A DNA stretch of 64,000 nt from Saccharopolyspora erythraea (GTDB lineage Bacteria; Actinomycetota; Actinomycetes; Mycobacteriales; Pseudonocardiaceae): positions 992,001-1,056,000 of the forward strand of contig NZ_CP054839.1 in NCBI RefSeq assembly GCF_018141105.1, written 5' to 3'. The stretch's first letter is position 1, and each line of letters begins with the position of its first letter. Of the stretch, positions 29,261 through 38,388 are shown in pieces. Position numbers and translations under genes: made by a program. The notes beneath the pieces were generated by a model. It was not told the DNA's origin and did no database searches. It worked only from the letters and a program-made list of their open reading frames with translations.

Positions 29261-30655
29261 TCAGTCCGCCTTGGCCATGCCGAGCACGTCGAGGGCGGTC
29301 TCCAGCTCCTCCATCGTCAGCTTGCCCGCGTCGACGTGACCGCGTTCCAGCACGACCTCGCGGATGGTCTTGCGCTCCTTGAGGGCCTGCTTGGCGATCG
29401 AGGCGGCCTCCTCGTAGCCGATGTAGCGGTTGAGCGGGGTGACGATCGAGGGCGAACCCTCCGCGTACTCGCGGGCACGCTCGACGTTGGCCTCCACCCC
29501 CTCGAAGACCTTGTCGGCCAGCAGCCGGGACACCGCTGCCAGCAGCCGGGCCGACTCCAGCACGTTGCGCGCGATCACCGGCAGGTTGACGTTGAGCTGG
29601 AAGTTGCCCTGGGCACCAGCGAAGGCCACCGCCGCGTCGTTGCCGATCACCTGCGCGACCACCTGCAGCGTCGCCTCCGGGATGACCGGGTTGACCTTGC
29701 CGGGCATGATCGACGAGCCGGGCTGCAGGTCGGGCAGGGCCAGCTCGGACAGCCCGGTGCGCGGGCCGGATCCCAGCCAGCGCAGGTCGTTTGCGATCTT
29801 GTTGAGGCTGACGGCCACCGCGCGCAGGTTGCCGGAGGTCTCCACGACCGAGTCCTGGCTGGCCTGCGCTTCGAAGTGGTCGCGGGCCTCGGTCAGCGGC
29901 AGGCCGGTGACCCGCGCCAGCTCCTGCGCCACCTCGGCGCCGAACCCGTCCGGCGCGTTGAGCCCGGAACCGACCGCGGTGCCGCCGATGGGCAGCTCGC
30001 CGAGCCTGCCGAGCCCGGCCTGCAGCCGCTCGACGCCGAAGCGCACCTGCGAGGCCCACGCGCCGGCCTCCTGGGCCAGCGTGATCGGCACCGCGTCCAT
30101 CAGGTGCGTGCGCCCCGACTTGACCACGCCGGTCCACTCCGACGCGCGGCGCTCGATCACCGCGGCCAGGTGCTCCAGCGCCGGGATCACGTCGGTGAGC
30201 ACCGCCTCGGTGGCGGCCACGTGGATGGTGGTCGGGAACGTGTCGTTGGACGACTGCGAGGCGTTGACGTGGTCGTTGGGGTGCACGTCGCGGCCGAGCC
30301 CGCGGCCTGCAAGGGTCGCGATGACCTCGTTGGCGTTCATGTTCGACGACGTGCCGGAACCGGTCTGGAACACGTCGATCGGGAAGTGCTCGTCGTGCCT
30401 GCCCTCGGCGACCTCGTCGGCGGCGGCGGCGATGGCCTCGGCCAGGTCGGGGTCGAGCACGCCGAGCCTGCCGTTGACCCGCGCCGCGGCCGCCTTGAGC
30501 AGCCCGAGCGCGCGGATCTGGGAGCGTTCCAGGCCGCGGCCGGAGATCGGGAAGTTCTCCACGGCGCGCTGGGTCTGGGCCCGGTACAGGGCGTCGGCGG
30601 GGACCGGCACCTCACCCATGGTGTCGTGTTCGATCCGGTAGTCCTGTTCAGCCAT
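29261..30655 (-). CDS. fumC: Fumarate hydratase class II
   Basis: A 464-residue class II fumarase of the TCA cycle, iron-independent, interconverting fumarate and malate. The superfamily signature [11 protein letters not shown], the [11 protein letters not shown] segment and the [15 protein letters not shown] segment are all present and in family order. ATG at 30655 gives the standard N-terminus ([21 protein letters not shown]); a longer upstream frame is rejected. It is a single-gene unit with its own terminator. Confidence 0.95.
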   Translation of the reverse strand: MAEQDYRIEHDTMGEVPVPADALYRAQTQRAVENFPISGRGLERSQIRALGLLKAAAARVNGRLGVLDPDLAEAIAAAADEVAEGRHDEHFPIDVFQTGSGTSSNMNANEVIATLAGRGLGRDVHPNDHVNASQSSNDTFPTTIHVAATEAVLTDVIPALEHLAAVIERRASEWTGVVKSGRTHLMDAVPITLAQEAGAWASQVRFGVERLQAGLGRLGELPIGGTAVGSGLNAPDGFGAEVAQELARVTGLPLTEARDHFEAQASQDSVVETSGNLRAVAVSLNKIANDLRWLGSGPRTGLSELALPDLQPGSSIMPGKVNPVIPEATLQVVAQVIGNDAAVAFAGAQGNFQLNVNLPVIARNVLESARLLAAVSRLLADKVFEGVEANVERAREYAEGSPSIVTPLNRYIGYEEAASIAKQALKERKTIREVVLERGHVDAGKLTMEELETALDVLGMAKAD

Positions 30656-30789
30656 GGCGAAAGTGTGCCCCTGATCCGGCTGGCCGGTCAGTATGGGGGA
30701 CCCCACTCGGGCACCGCGACCGGGTACTTGAGCGATCAACGTGCGGCATCTCTCGCGCCGGCGTCCCGGGCCCGCATTTCCCCCGGAAA

Positions 30790-30830
30790 GCAGAAGACGC
30801 CGGTCCGCGCCCCGGACCGGCGTCTTCTGC
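30790..30830 (-). terminator. Terminator of the first S1 protease gene
   Basis: Arms GCAGAAGACGCCGGTCCG and CGGACCGGCGTCTTCTGC form an 18-base perfect stem with a 5-base loop, followed by TTTCC on the minus strand. Confidence 0.85.
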
Positions 30831-30842
30831 TGCCTCGAGAGG

Positions 30843-31634
30843 TCAGACTCCCGCGACGTCGTTGATCCAGCCGCGGTAGGCGGTGGCGTCGGTGTAGATC
30901 GACGGCGCCGTGCCGCAGACCGGGACCAGGCTGCCGAGCCTGCTGGTGACGCCGGTCAGGCGCCAGTTGCCCGGCGTGCCCTCGAGCTGCGGGCCACCGG
31001 AGTCGCCGAAGCAGGCGTTGGTCAGCAGCCGCGAGCTGCCGGTGCAGATCTCAGTGCCCTCGTCCACCGCGCTCAGCGAGCACTGGCCGTCGTCGACGAC
31101 CGTGGTGTCGAGTTCCTGCAACTGCACGGGCGGCTGACCGCAGCCGCGGACCGGGCAGGTCACACCCCAGCCGATGATCCGGGACTGCGTCCCGACCGGG
31201 CCGGACGCCTCGGCGATCTCGACCGGCTGCTGCGACACCGCGTGATCCAGCTTGAGCAGCGCGATGTCGCCGTTGGGGTTCTTGGTCGTGTAGTCGGGGT
31301 GCACCACAACCGCGGTCACACCGGCCTGCTCGCCGCCGGCGGTGTGGTCCGGGCTGCCGATGCGCAGGCCCAGATCCGCCGGAGTGGCGTCCTGGACGCA
31401 GTGCGCGGCGGTCAGCACCCACTCCTCGTCGATCAGCGAGGCGCCGCAGCTGTGCTGCCCCTGGCGCTGCAGCGAGGCCATCCATCCGTAGGGCTCGGTG
31501 GCGTCGTGGCCACCGACGATCAGGGTGCCCGGCCCCTCCTGCGGCGCGGGTGCGGCGTTGGCGGTCGCCGGCAATGCCCCGATTCCCATTGCCAGCGCCG
31601 CCAATGCACCGAGCACCAGTGAAGATCTGCTCAC
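30843..31634 (-). CDS. Secreted chymotrypsin-fold (S1) serine protease, copy 1
   Basis: A 263-residue precursor: signal peptide (about 1-28), a very short propeptide, then mature enzyme from about IVGGHDA (39). The catalytic triad is visible as His78 (TAAHC), Asp123 ([10 protein letters not shown]) and Ser212 (GDSGGP). Six residues before the Ser, at the trypsin position 189 equivalent, there is Asn rather than Asp, so trypsin-like Lys/Arg specificity is not expected. Start GTG at 31634 follows GAGGAG. A related protease lies at 32968-33714, with a reductase gene between them. It should be exported and activated by cleavage before IVGG. Confidence 0.87.
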   Translation of the reverse strand: MSRSSLVLGALAALAMGIGALPATANAAPAPQEGPGTLIVGGHDATEPYGWMASLQRQGQHSCGASLIDEEWVLTAAHCVQDATPADLGLRIGSPDHTAGGEQAGVTAVVVHPDYTTKNPNGDIALLKLDHAVSQQPVEIAEASGPVGTQSRIIGWGVTCPVRGCGQPPVQLQELDTTVVDDGQCSLSAVDEGTEICTGSSRLLTNACFGDSGGPQLEGTPGNWRLTGVTSRLGSLVPVCGTAPSIYTDATAYRGWINDVAGV

Positions 31635-31822
31635 GGCTCTCCTCTCCCGCTCAAAGACCCGTTCTGCCGAAGCTAGGTGCGGGGTTACCGGCCAGGTACC
31701 GCCAACTGCCAGGCGCAGTTGCGCAACACGGCGGAGCAACCTCGGCATTTCGCGCGCTATGTGCGGGTCTGCCGGGTCTAGCCTGGGAAGCATCCGCACG
31801 GTGGCGACCGAATGGGGTGGGC

Positions 31823-32806
31823 ATGACCCCGGTTCCAGGCGAAGTCGATCTGCTCGTGGTCGGGGCGGGCCCGACCGGACTGTTCGCGGCGTACTACGCC
31901 GGTTTCCGCGGGATGTCGGTGGCGGTGGTCGACGCGCTGCCGGAGCCGGGCGGCCAGGTGACCGCGATGTACCCGGAGAAGATGATCTACGACGTGGCCG
32001 GGTTCCCGGAGGTCCGCGGCCGCGACCTGGTCGACGCGCTGGTGCGGCAGGCGGCCCAGTACGACCCCGTCTACCTGCTGGGACGCCACGCCGAGAAGCT
32101 GTCCGAAGTGGAGGACGGCCTGCTGGTCGACATCGGCGAGCGCGAGTCGGTCAGGGCGGGGGCGGTGCTGGTCACGGCGGGGATCGGCGAGTTCACCCCG
32201 CGCCCGCTGCCCGCCGCCGACGACTGGCTGGGCCGTGGCGTCGTGCACTTCATCCCCGAGCTGGGCGCCCACAGTGGACAGGACGTGGTGGTCGTCGGCG
32301 GCGGTGACTCGGCCTTCGACTGGGCGCTGGCCCTGCACCCGGTCGCGCGCAGCGTGACCCTTGTGCACCGCAGAGCCCGGTTCCGCGCCCACGCCGGTCT
32401 GGTCGCCAAGGTGCAGGACCTGGGCGTACCGCTGATCACCGACGCGGAGGTCGCCGAGATCAGGGGCGACGACGCGGGCCCGCACGAGGTCGAGCTCGCG
32501 CTGGGGGGCGACCGCCGGCAGATACTGCCCGCGCAGGCCGTGGTCGCGGCGCTGGGCTTCACCGCCGACCTGGGACCCATCGAGTCCTGGGGACTCGAAC
32601 TCGAAAAGCGCACGATCCGGGTGGACAGCACGATGCGCACGAATCGGGAACGCGTCTACGCCGCGGGTGACGTCGCCGCTTATCCGGGAAAGGTGAAACT
32701 GATAGCGACCGGATTCGGGGAGGCGGCCACCGCCGTCAACAACATCGCGGTCGCGCTCAACCCCGAAGCCCACCTGTTCCCCGGGCATTCCTCGAACATG
32801 GGATGA
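31823..32806 (+). CDS. Ferredoxin-NADP reductase-like FAD oxidoreductase (thioredoxin reductase-like type)
   Basis: A 327-residue two-dinucleotide-domain flavoprotein. The FAD motif is VVGAGPTGLFAAYYAGFRG near the N-terminus, the NAD(P) motif is VVVVGGGDSAFDWAL near residue 155, and the C-terminal FAD motif is VYAAGDVAAYPG. There is no CxxC redox pair, so it is not a thioredoxin reductase but matches the plant-independent ferredoxin-NADP reductase type known from Bacillus YumC. HRRARFRAH after the second GxGxxA motif suggests NADPH. Its redox partner is not encoded nearby. It lies in opposite orientation between the two protease genes. Confidence 0.8.
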   Translation: MTPVPGEVDLLVVGAGPTGLFAAYYAGFRGMSVAVVDALPEPGGQVTAMYPEKMIYDVAGFPEVRGRDLVDALVRQAAQYDPVYLLGRHAEKLSEVEDGLLVDIGERESVRAGAVLVTAGIGEFTPRPLPAADDWLGRGVVHFIPELGAHSGQDVVVVGGGDSAFDWALALHPVARSVTLVHRRARFRAHAGLVAKVQDLGVPLITDAEVAEIRGDDAGPHEVELALGGDRRQILPAQAVVAALGFTADLGPIESWGLELEKRTIRVDSTMRTNRERVYAAGDVAAYPGKVKLIATGFGEAATAVNNIAVALNPEAHLFPGHSSNMG

Positions 32807-32967
32807 GGCCGCGGGCGGCACTGCCGGACGGGGTTCCGGCGCATTCGCCCACGGCCTCTGTCAGCCGATGCGGTGGCGATTGCTCGCGAAAGTGTGGGGT
32901 TTGGGGAGTTCCGCGAGAATTCGCCGCGACCCGGGTTGTTCGGGGTTCACCCGGGCGGTTGGCCGGA

Positions 32968-33714
32968 TCAGCCGCCGGTGTTCTGGTTGATCCAGTCGGT
33001 GAAGGCGACCACGTCGGTGTAGATCGACGGGCCGGTGGCGCAGGTCGGGTTGTTGTTGCCCGCACGGCTGGTGGCGCCGATCAGCTCCCAGTTGCCCGAG
33101 GTGCCCTTGATCTGCGGGCCGCCGGAGTCGCCGTAGCAGGCGCCGGAGTTGCCGCCCGGGTTCGCGGTGCAGATCTCGGTCGGGCCGTCGATGCTGGTGC
33201 AGTCGCCGTCGTCGACGATGGAGGTGTCGAGCTCCTGCAGCATGGTCGGGGCCTCGCCGCAGCCCTGCTCGGGGCAGGTCTGGCCCCAGCCGATGATGCG
33301 GGTCTCGGTGCCCGGGGCGCCGGACTCGGCGGCGATCTTGATCGGGGCGGCCTGCACGGCGTGGTCGAGCTGCAGCAGCGCGATGTCACCGGAGTCGTGG
33401 GTCACGACGTTGGTCACGCCGGCCTCTTCGCCGCCGGTGGTGTTGTCGTTGCTGCCGATGCGCAGGCTGAAGTCCGACGGGCTGCCGCCCTGCACGCAGT
33501 GCGCCGCGGTGACCGCCCAGTCGGGCTTGATCAGCGACGCGCCGCAGCCGTGGCTGCCGCCGATCTGCAGCGAGGCCATGAACGAGTACTCCTCGGTGGC
33601 GTCGTGGCCACCGATGATGCGCACACCCGCGTCGTCGGCGGATGCGACCGCTGGGAGGCTGATCGCGCTGCTGACGGCAGCGAGTACCCCAATCAGAACG
33701 GAACGCTTTCGCAT
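32968..33714 (-). CDS. Secreted chymotrypsin-fold (S1) serine protease, copy 2
   Basis: A 248-residue precursor with signal peptide (about 1-26) and mature start near IIGGHDA (33). The triad is His72, Asp110 and Ser197. The trypsin-189 equivalent is Gly, so it too is not trypsin-like. It is clearly paralogous to the protease at 30843-31634: the same cysteine spacing, the IIGWG-TCP-GCG segment and the SIYTD C-terminal block. ATG at 33714 starts directly at the basic MRKR of the signal peptide; the upstream frame has no support. No strong terminator is seen after the stop. Confidence 0.87.
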   Translation of the reverse strand: MRKRSVLIGVLAAVSSAISLPAVASADDAGVRIIGGHDATEEYSFMASLQIGGSHGCGASLIKPDWAVTAAHCVQGGSPSDFSLRIGSNDNTTGGEEAGVTNVVTHDSGDIALLQLDHAVQAAPIKIAAESGAPGTETRIIGWGQTCPEQGCGEAPTMLQELDTSIVDDGDCTSIDGPTEICTANPGGNSGACYGDSGGPQIKGTSGNWELIGATSRAGNNNPTCATGPSIYTDVVAFTDWINQNTGG

Positions 33715-33887
33715 ATCCGTGGAGTCCTTCCGTGAACCCCGGCGCCGGTCGCCGGATGGCCACAGACCGTATGCGGCATTCCTCGAAAGGTGTACCCACT
33801 TAGGGAGTAAATGCGTCGTGTCCAAGGAACGGGGTGCTTAGCCGTCCACGAACTCCGGATGACCGGGAAACCCTCGATTTCCTGCGG

Positions 33888-33925
33888 TTTCACCCGAAAC
33901 CCGAATTGGCGGGTTTCGGGTGAAA
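33888..33925 (-). terminator. Perfect 16-bp hairpin downstream of glpX
   Basis: TTTCACCCGAAACCCG (33888-33903) and its exact reverse complement (33910-33925) enclose the loop AATTGG. It lies 36 bases after the glpX stop on the minus strand and has no U-tract; most likely the glpX terminator. Confidence 0.6.
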
Positions 33926-33960
33926 CTGTGAAACGCGGGAAAAACTGCCGTGCCGCGAAA

Positions 33961-35007
33961 TCAGGGCAACAGGCCGTGCCGGGCGGTCTCGCTCTCCTGC
34001 CCGAAGTCCACGTTCGCGTACTCGCGGAGCTTGGAAAGGCGGTGCGAGCCGTCGATCATGCGGACGGTGCCGGACTTGGAGCGCATGACGATCGACTGGG
34101 TGCTGCACCGGTTGGCGCGGTAGTGCACGCCCTTGAGCAGGGCGCCGTCGGTGATGCCGGTGGCGCAGAAGAACACGTTGTCGCCGCGCACGAGGTCGGA
34201 GGTGCTGAGCACGCGTTCGACGTCGTGGCCGGCGTCGGCGACCTTGCGGCGTTCGTCGTCGTCCTTGGGCCACAGCCGGGTCTGGATCTCACCGCCGAGG
34301 CACTTGAGCGCGCAGGCGGTGATGATGCCTTCCGGGGTGCCGCCGATGCCCATCAACATGTCGACGCCGCTGTCGGGGCGTGCGGCGGCGATGGCGCCGG
34401 CGACGTCGCCGTCGGAGATGAACTGGATGCGGGCGCCGGCCTCGCGGACCTCCTTGACCAGCTGCTCGTGGCGGGGGCGGTCCAGGATGCAGACGGTGAC
34501 GTCGGAGACGTCGATGTGCTTGGCCTTGGCGACCCGGCGGACGTTCTCCCCGGTGGGGGCGGAGAGGTCGATCACGCCGGCGGCCTCGGGGCCGACGGCC
34601 AGCTTCTCCATGTAGAACACCGCGGAGGGGTCGAACATCGCGCCGCGTTCGGAGACCGCCAGCACCGCCAGCGCGTTGGGCATGCCCTTGCTCAGCAGCG
34701 TGGTGCCGTCGATCGGGTCGACCGCGACGTCGCAGTCCGGGCCTTCGCCGTTGCCGACCTCCTCGCCGTTGAACAGCATCGGGGCCTCGTCCTTCTCGCC
34801 CTCGCCGATCACGACGACGCCGCGCATCGAGACGGTGCCGATCAGCTTGCGCATGGCGTCCACGGCGGCGCCGTCACCGGAGTTCTTGTCGCCCCGGCCG
34901 ACCCAGCGACCGGCGGCCATCGCAGCGGCCTCGGTGACCCGAACCAGTTCCATCGCCAGGTTGCGGTCCGGTGCCTCGTTGCGGCTTTCGGTGGTGGACG
35001 TGCTCAT
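33961..35007 (-). CDS. glpX: Class II fructose-1,6-bisphosphatase
   Basis: A 348-residue GlpX-type fructose-1,6-bisphosphatase, the gluconeogenic phosphatase of actinobacteria. The metal and substrate motifs [37 protein letters not shown] (quoted in part) and [20 protein letters not shown] are in place. ATG at 35007 follows GGGAGG by 4 bases; an in-frame upstream start at 35049 is rejected. In M. tuberculosis glpX (Rv1099c) is close to fumC, xseA/xseB and ispH (lytB2), and the same neighbourhood is kept here. Confidence 0.94.
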   Translation of the reverse strand: MSTSTTESRNEAPDRNLAMELVRVTEAAAMAAGRWVGRGDKNSGDGAAVDAMRKLIGTVSMRGVVVIGEGEKDEAPMLFNGEEVGNGEGPDCDVAVDPIDGTTLLSKGMPNALAVLAVSERGAMFDPSAVFYMEKLAVGPEAAGVIDLSAPTGENVRRVAKAKHIDVSDVTVCILDRPRHEQLVKEVREAGARIQFISDGDVAGAIAAARPDSGVDMLMGIGGTPEGIITACALKCLGGEIQTRLWPKDDDERRKVADAGHDVERVLSTSDLVRGDNVFFCATGITDGALLKGVHYRANRCSTQSIVMRSKSGTVRMIDGSHRLSKLREYANVDFGQESETARHGLLP

Positions 35008-35540
35008 CGCGCCTCCCGGGTGGTGAGCGGGTTTCTTCGTGTTCTCCACGGCCCGCGGGCGCGGTGTGCGGTGTGACGTGCGCCGCGCGCAGGCTCATTG
35101 CGACAGATCTTCCCAGATCGGCGGGGCTCCAGCGGGGTCACGTGGGGCAGCCCACTACGCCTGCGGCGCCGCGCGCCCGGGGCGGGACCGCCGAGCGCGC
35201 ACGGCGTCGCAGCAGGTCGCAGGGCCCGGCGGGTGGAAGCGGGACAGACCTGGCCGCACCGGTGTGCTTGGAGATGCGGGTGGTGCGAGTGATGCGACTG
35301 GATGCCGCGGCTTCCACGGCCGCTGCCAGCGGCCTCCCCGGTTCACGGCCGTCCAGCGGCCTCCCCGGTTCACGGCGGTCCAGCGGCCTCGCCGGTTCTC
35401 TGCCGCCTCGCGGGTGCGCCGCTCTCAGCCCGTGTCGCTACGGCTACCCGCTGCCCGTATCGCTTCCGCCGCCCAGCGCGAGAGGCGCGGTGCACCGCCC
35501 GCTTTCCCGGCCGACGGCCCGCTCCGCGTACCGCGCGGCG
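35008..35540. other. 533-base region without a gene
   Basis: Between the glpX start and the xseB stop, both minus strand. It must hold the glpX promoter. A 27-base tandem repeat lies at 35326-35400. Open frames on both strands are Arg/Pro-rich without family support. Confidence 0.55.
35326..35400. repeat. 27-bp tandem repeat, about 2.8 copies
   Basis: Units starting CCAGCGGCCTCCCCGGTTCA begin at 35326, 35353 and 35380. The first two are nearly identical over 27 bases; the third is diverged and truncated. Probably a slippage-derived minisatellite. Confidence 0.75.
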
Positions 35541-35795
35541 CTACTCGTCCTCGACCGACGCCAGGGCGCGTTCCACGCGTTCGCGCGCGCCCGCCAGGTG
35601 GCGTTCGCACACCGCGGCCAGCGCTTCGCCGCGCTCCCACAGCGCCAGCGAGTCCTCCAGCGAGAGGCCGCCGGCCTCCAGCTGCTTGACCACCTCGGCC
35701 AGCGCGTCCCTGGCCTCCTCGTAGCCCATCTCGGCGACCTCGGGGTGCGCGGCCACCGGGTCGAAGTGCTCGTCCTTCGGGTCGTTCTCACTCAC
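35541..35795 (-). CDS. xseB: Exodeoxyribonuclease VII small subunit
   Basis: An 84-residue XseB. The core [36 protein letters not shown] is the conserved helical hairpin that packs on the XseA coiled coil. Exonuclease VII degrades single-stranded DNA into oligonucleotides. The GTG start at 35795 overlaps the stop of the preceding unknown gene by four bases, so xseA, the unknown gene and xseB form one coupled transcript. Normally xseA and xseB are adjacent; here they are split. Confidence 0.93.
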   Translation of the reverse strand: MSENDPKDEHFDPVAAHPEVAEMGYEEARDALAEVVKQLEAGGLSLEDSLALWERGEALAAVCERHLAGARERVERALASVEDE

Positions 35796-36247
35796 GGGGT
35801 GGGACTCTCCAGCCTGCTCTGCACCGACACCACCGCGGTGGCTATCGCCTGGTCGTAGCCGACGAACGCCTCGGCGAACTCGGCACCGTCGCCTTCGCGC
35901 ACCGCGTCGTTGATGCGCAACTGCGCCTCCGCGACCCTACGTCGCAGCGCCGACCCGTGCCCGAGCCACCACCGCTGACCGACGTAGCCCGTCGTCGCCT
36001 CGGCCAGCGCGCGCAACCGCGCGGGCAGCGACTTGCGCTCGGCCGAGTCGCAGCCGCCCAGCAGGGCGGCCCAGCAGCCCGCCGCCGCCGAGTCGGCCTC
36101 CTCGGCCCGCCGCCACACCTCGCCGGCGGGCTCGCGCCGCGCGTGGTCGGCCTGCTCGGTGGCCGCCGACCGGGCCACGCCCACGGTCAACGGGAGGAAC
36201 GTGGGCTCCTGCTTCGGGTGCACCAGCTCCTCCGTCCTCGCCGTCAT
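35792..36247 (-). CDS. Unknown protein encoded between xseA and xseB
   Basis: A 151-residue soluble, helix-rich protein with no recognised domain. It overlaps xseA upstream (ATGA) and xseB downstream (GTGA), so its translation is coupled to both exonuclease VII subunits. Composition is Ala/Arg/Glu-rich, with a conserved-looking centre around [23 protein letters not shown] and a helical C-terminus. No signal peptide or membrane segment is present. The double overlap and normal codon usage argue that it is a real gene. A role with exonuclease VII is plausible but inferred only from position. Confidence 0.7.
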   Translation of the reverse strand: MTARTEELVHPKQEPTFLPLTVGVARSAATEQADHARREPAGEVWRRAEEADSAAAGCWAALLGGCDSAERKSLPARLRALAEATTGYVGQRWWLGHGSALRRRVAEAQLRINDAVREGDGAEFAEAFVGYDQAIATAVVSVQSRLESPTP

Positions 36248-37464
36248 TCGTCAGTGACCGCGTACACCGCCCCGTCGACGACCCTGACCCGGAGCCTGGT
36301 CCCCGGCGGTGCCTCGTCGACCGACCTGAGCACACCGTCCACCCCGTCCGGATCGACGAGCTGCACGATCGCGTACCCGCGAGCAAGAGTGGCCGCAGGC
36401 CCGAGGGTCGTCAAGCGTGATCGAACTCCCTCCACCCGGTGCTGTTCGGTGGTCAGCACCGAGGTCATCGCCCGCCTCGCCCGGTCGCGCAGCCCGCTGA
36501 CCTGCTCGGACCTGCGGTCGAGCGGCCCGATCGGATCGGCCAGGACCGGTCTGCTGCGCAGCGCGTCGAGCAGTCTGCGCTCGCGGTCCACCCATCCGTG
36601 CAACGCCCGACGCGCCCGGTCGCGCAGCTGGTGGATGCGCTGGGTCTCCTCGGCGACGTCCGGTACGACCCGTTTGCCCGCTCCGGTGGGGGTCGAGCAG
36701 CGGACGTCGGCGACGTGGTCCAGCAGCGGCGAGTCCGGCTCGTGCCCGATCGCGCTGACCACCGGCGTCCGGCAGGCCGACACCGCCCGGCACAGCGCCT
36801 CGTCGGAGAACGGCAGCAGGTCCTCGACGCTGCCGCCGCCGCGGGCCAGCACGATCACGTCGACCTCCGGCATCCGGTCCAGCTCGCCGAGGGCCTCGAG
36901 GATCTGCGGCACCGCCGTGGAGCCCTGCACCGCCACGTTGCGGATCTCGAACCGGACGGCGGGCCAGCGCAGCCGGGCGTTGCTGAGGACGTCGTGCTCG
37001 GCGGCCGAGGCGCGCCCGGTGATCAGGCCGACCTTGTTCGGCAGGAACGGCAGCGGGCGCTTGCGCGCGGGGTCGAACAGCCCTTCGGCCTTGAGCAGCT
37101 GGCGCAGTCGCTCGATGCGGGCCAGCAGCTCACCGATGCCCACCGCGCGGATCTCGTCGACCCGCAGGCTCAGCGTGCCGCGCCCGACGAAGAAGGTGGG
37201 CTTGCCGTGCACGACGACCCGGCTGCCGTCGGTCAGCGGCGGCTCCATGTTGCGCAGCAGCGCCGACGAGCAGGTCAGCGTGAGCGACACGTCGGCCGAC
37301 GGGTCGCGCAGCGTCAGGAACGCCGTGGCCGCACCGGGGCGCGCGGAGATCTGGGTGATCTGGCCCTCGACCCAGATCGAGCCGAGCCGGTTGATCCAGT
37401 CGGCGATCTTGCGGGCCACCGTGCGCACGGGCCACGGTTCTTCGGGGCTGGTCGGGGAGGACAG
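36244..37464 (-). CDS. xseA: Exodeoxyribonuclease VII large subunit, probable CTG start
   Basis: A 406-residue XseA. An N-terminal OB-fold (about 10-105) with [14 protein letters not shown] is followed by the catalytic domain with [34 protein letters not shown] and [18 protein letters not shown], then a helical region and a C-terminal LARGYAIVQ segment. Comparison with the mycobacterial protein puts the true N-terminus at about [15 protein letters not shown]. No ATG, GTG or TTG exists there, but CTG at 37464 sits 5 bases after AAAGGAG, so CTG initiation is likely. The next upstream start codon would add an implausible Arg-rich stretch of more than 80 residues. Confidence 0.9.
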   Translation of the reverse strand: MSSPTSPEEPWPVRTVARKIADWINRLGSIWVEGQITQISARPGAATAFLTLRDPSADVSLTLTCSSALLRNMEPPLTDGSRVVVHGKPTFFVGRGTLSLRVDEIRAVGIGELLARIERLRQLLKAEGLFDPARKRPLPFLPNKVGLITGRASAAEHDVLSNARLRWPAVRFEIRNVAVQGSTAVPQILEALGELDRMPEVDVIVLARGGGSVEDLLPFSDEALCRAVSACRTPVVSAIGHEPDSPLLDHVADVRCSTPTGAGKRVVPDVAEETQRIHQLRDRARRALHGWVDRERRLLDALRSRPVLADPIGPLDRRSEQVSGLRDRARRAMTSVLTTEQHRVEGVRSRLTTLGPAATLARGYAIVQLVDPDGVDGVLRSVDEAPPGTRLRVRVVDGAVYAVTDE

Positions 37465-37782
37465 GTCCGCTCCTTTTCGGTCGTGCGGTCGTTGGCGGCG
37501 CCGGGTTCGCGGCCGGACCCGGACGCGCCCGCCAACAGCTACCGGGCCGGCGATGTCCGAGGGTATTCGCCCTGGCCGACAGCCCGCGTTGCTGACGCCC
37601 AGGGAGTCCCGTCCGCCCACGACCCGCGTGCCGAGGTGCCGCGCGCCCGGCCGCGCGCAGAACGGGCGATCACCCGGCACGCTCGGGGCGCTCGCCAAAC
37701 TCGCGCGTCCCGAACGCCGCACCTCGGTCGCTCGCCCGGGTTCGCGCTCCCGACGCCCAGCTCGCCCGGCTGCTCGGCGCGG
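37465..37782. other. 318-base intergenic region upstream of xseA
   Basis: Between the lipid-droplet-type gene stop and the xseA start, same strand. It contains the xseA Shine-Dalgarno and presumably a promoter. No gene, repeat or strong hairpin is seen. Confidence 0.5.
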
Positions 37783-38247
37783 CTACTGGTTGCGCACGCG
37801 CTCCAGCCGGTTGGCGAGCATGCGCACGAACTCCGGGCGGTTCCCGTGGGCCTGCTCGTGCTCCAGCAGCTCGACCAGCTCGGCCTCGGTGTAGGAGCGC
37901 AGACGGCCCCGCAGCTGCGGCAGGCTCATCCGGTCGTAGTCGGCGAGCAGCGACGTCTCCTCCTCCGGCGCGGCGGGCGACGGGCGCTGCGGCGCGGCAG
38001 GCTCCTCGTCCTCGTCGAACGTCGCCCAGGCGGGCTGCTCCTCGTAGGTGCGCAGGCCCGCGAGAGCCTCGTCACCCTTGATCGCCAGCTCGGTGATCTG
38101 CTGCTGGACCCGCATCGACACCTGCAACGCCTGGCTCACGACGGTCACCGGCATCCCGAGCAGGGTGGCCGGCAGCTGGCGGGTCTGCTCGACGGCGGTG
38201 GCCGCGAGCCCGGCGGCGACCCGCACCGGCAGGGGGAACGATCGCAT
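37783..38247 (-). CDS. Lipid droplet-associated-type protein (Rv1109c-like)
   Basis: A 154-residue protein. The N-terminal half is a long amphipathic, moderately hydrophobic helix region (SFPLPVRVAAGLAATAVEQ through about residue 45). An acidic Pro-rich linker (EEQPAWATFDEDEEPAAPQ) follows, then a C-terminal helical hairpin (YDRMSLPQLRGRLRSYTEAELVELLEHE, quoted in part). It occupies the same place as M. tuberculosis Rv1109c, between xseA and the divergent ispH/lytB2, and members of this family are annotated as lipid droplet-associated. ATG at 38247 is chosen; an in-frame ATG at 38265 would add six residues. Confidence 0.78.
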   Translation of the reverse strand: MRSFPLPVRVAAGLAATAVEQTRQLPATLLGMPVTVVSQALQVSMRVQQQITELAIKGDEALAGLRTYEEQPAWATFDEDEEPAAPQRPSPAAPEEETSLLADYDRMSLPQLRGRLRSYTEAELVELLEHEQAHGNRPEFVRMLANRLERVRNQ

Positions 38248-38375
38248 GGCCACAGCCTGCCGCATGCGCACCCGGTAAGCCACGACTAGTCCGTACGAGC
38301 GAACGGTGCGGACCCCGGCGGACACCGTCCGGTGATCCCGCCGACGGCGAGGCTGACCCGATCCGGGCGGGTCCG

Positions 38376-38381
38376 TACCCT
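38376..38381 (+). promoter_or_regulatory. -10 box TACCCT of ispH, leaderless
   Basis: TACCCT (TANNNT) ends 7 bases before the ATG at 38389. A CTGACC element 18 bases upstream could be the -35. Confidence 0.55.
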
Positions 38382-38388
38382 GGATGGC

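Noticed and set aside
35326-35400. CRISPR or attachment-site array
   Set aside because: Head-to-tail 27-bp copies without spacers; no integrase nearby.
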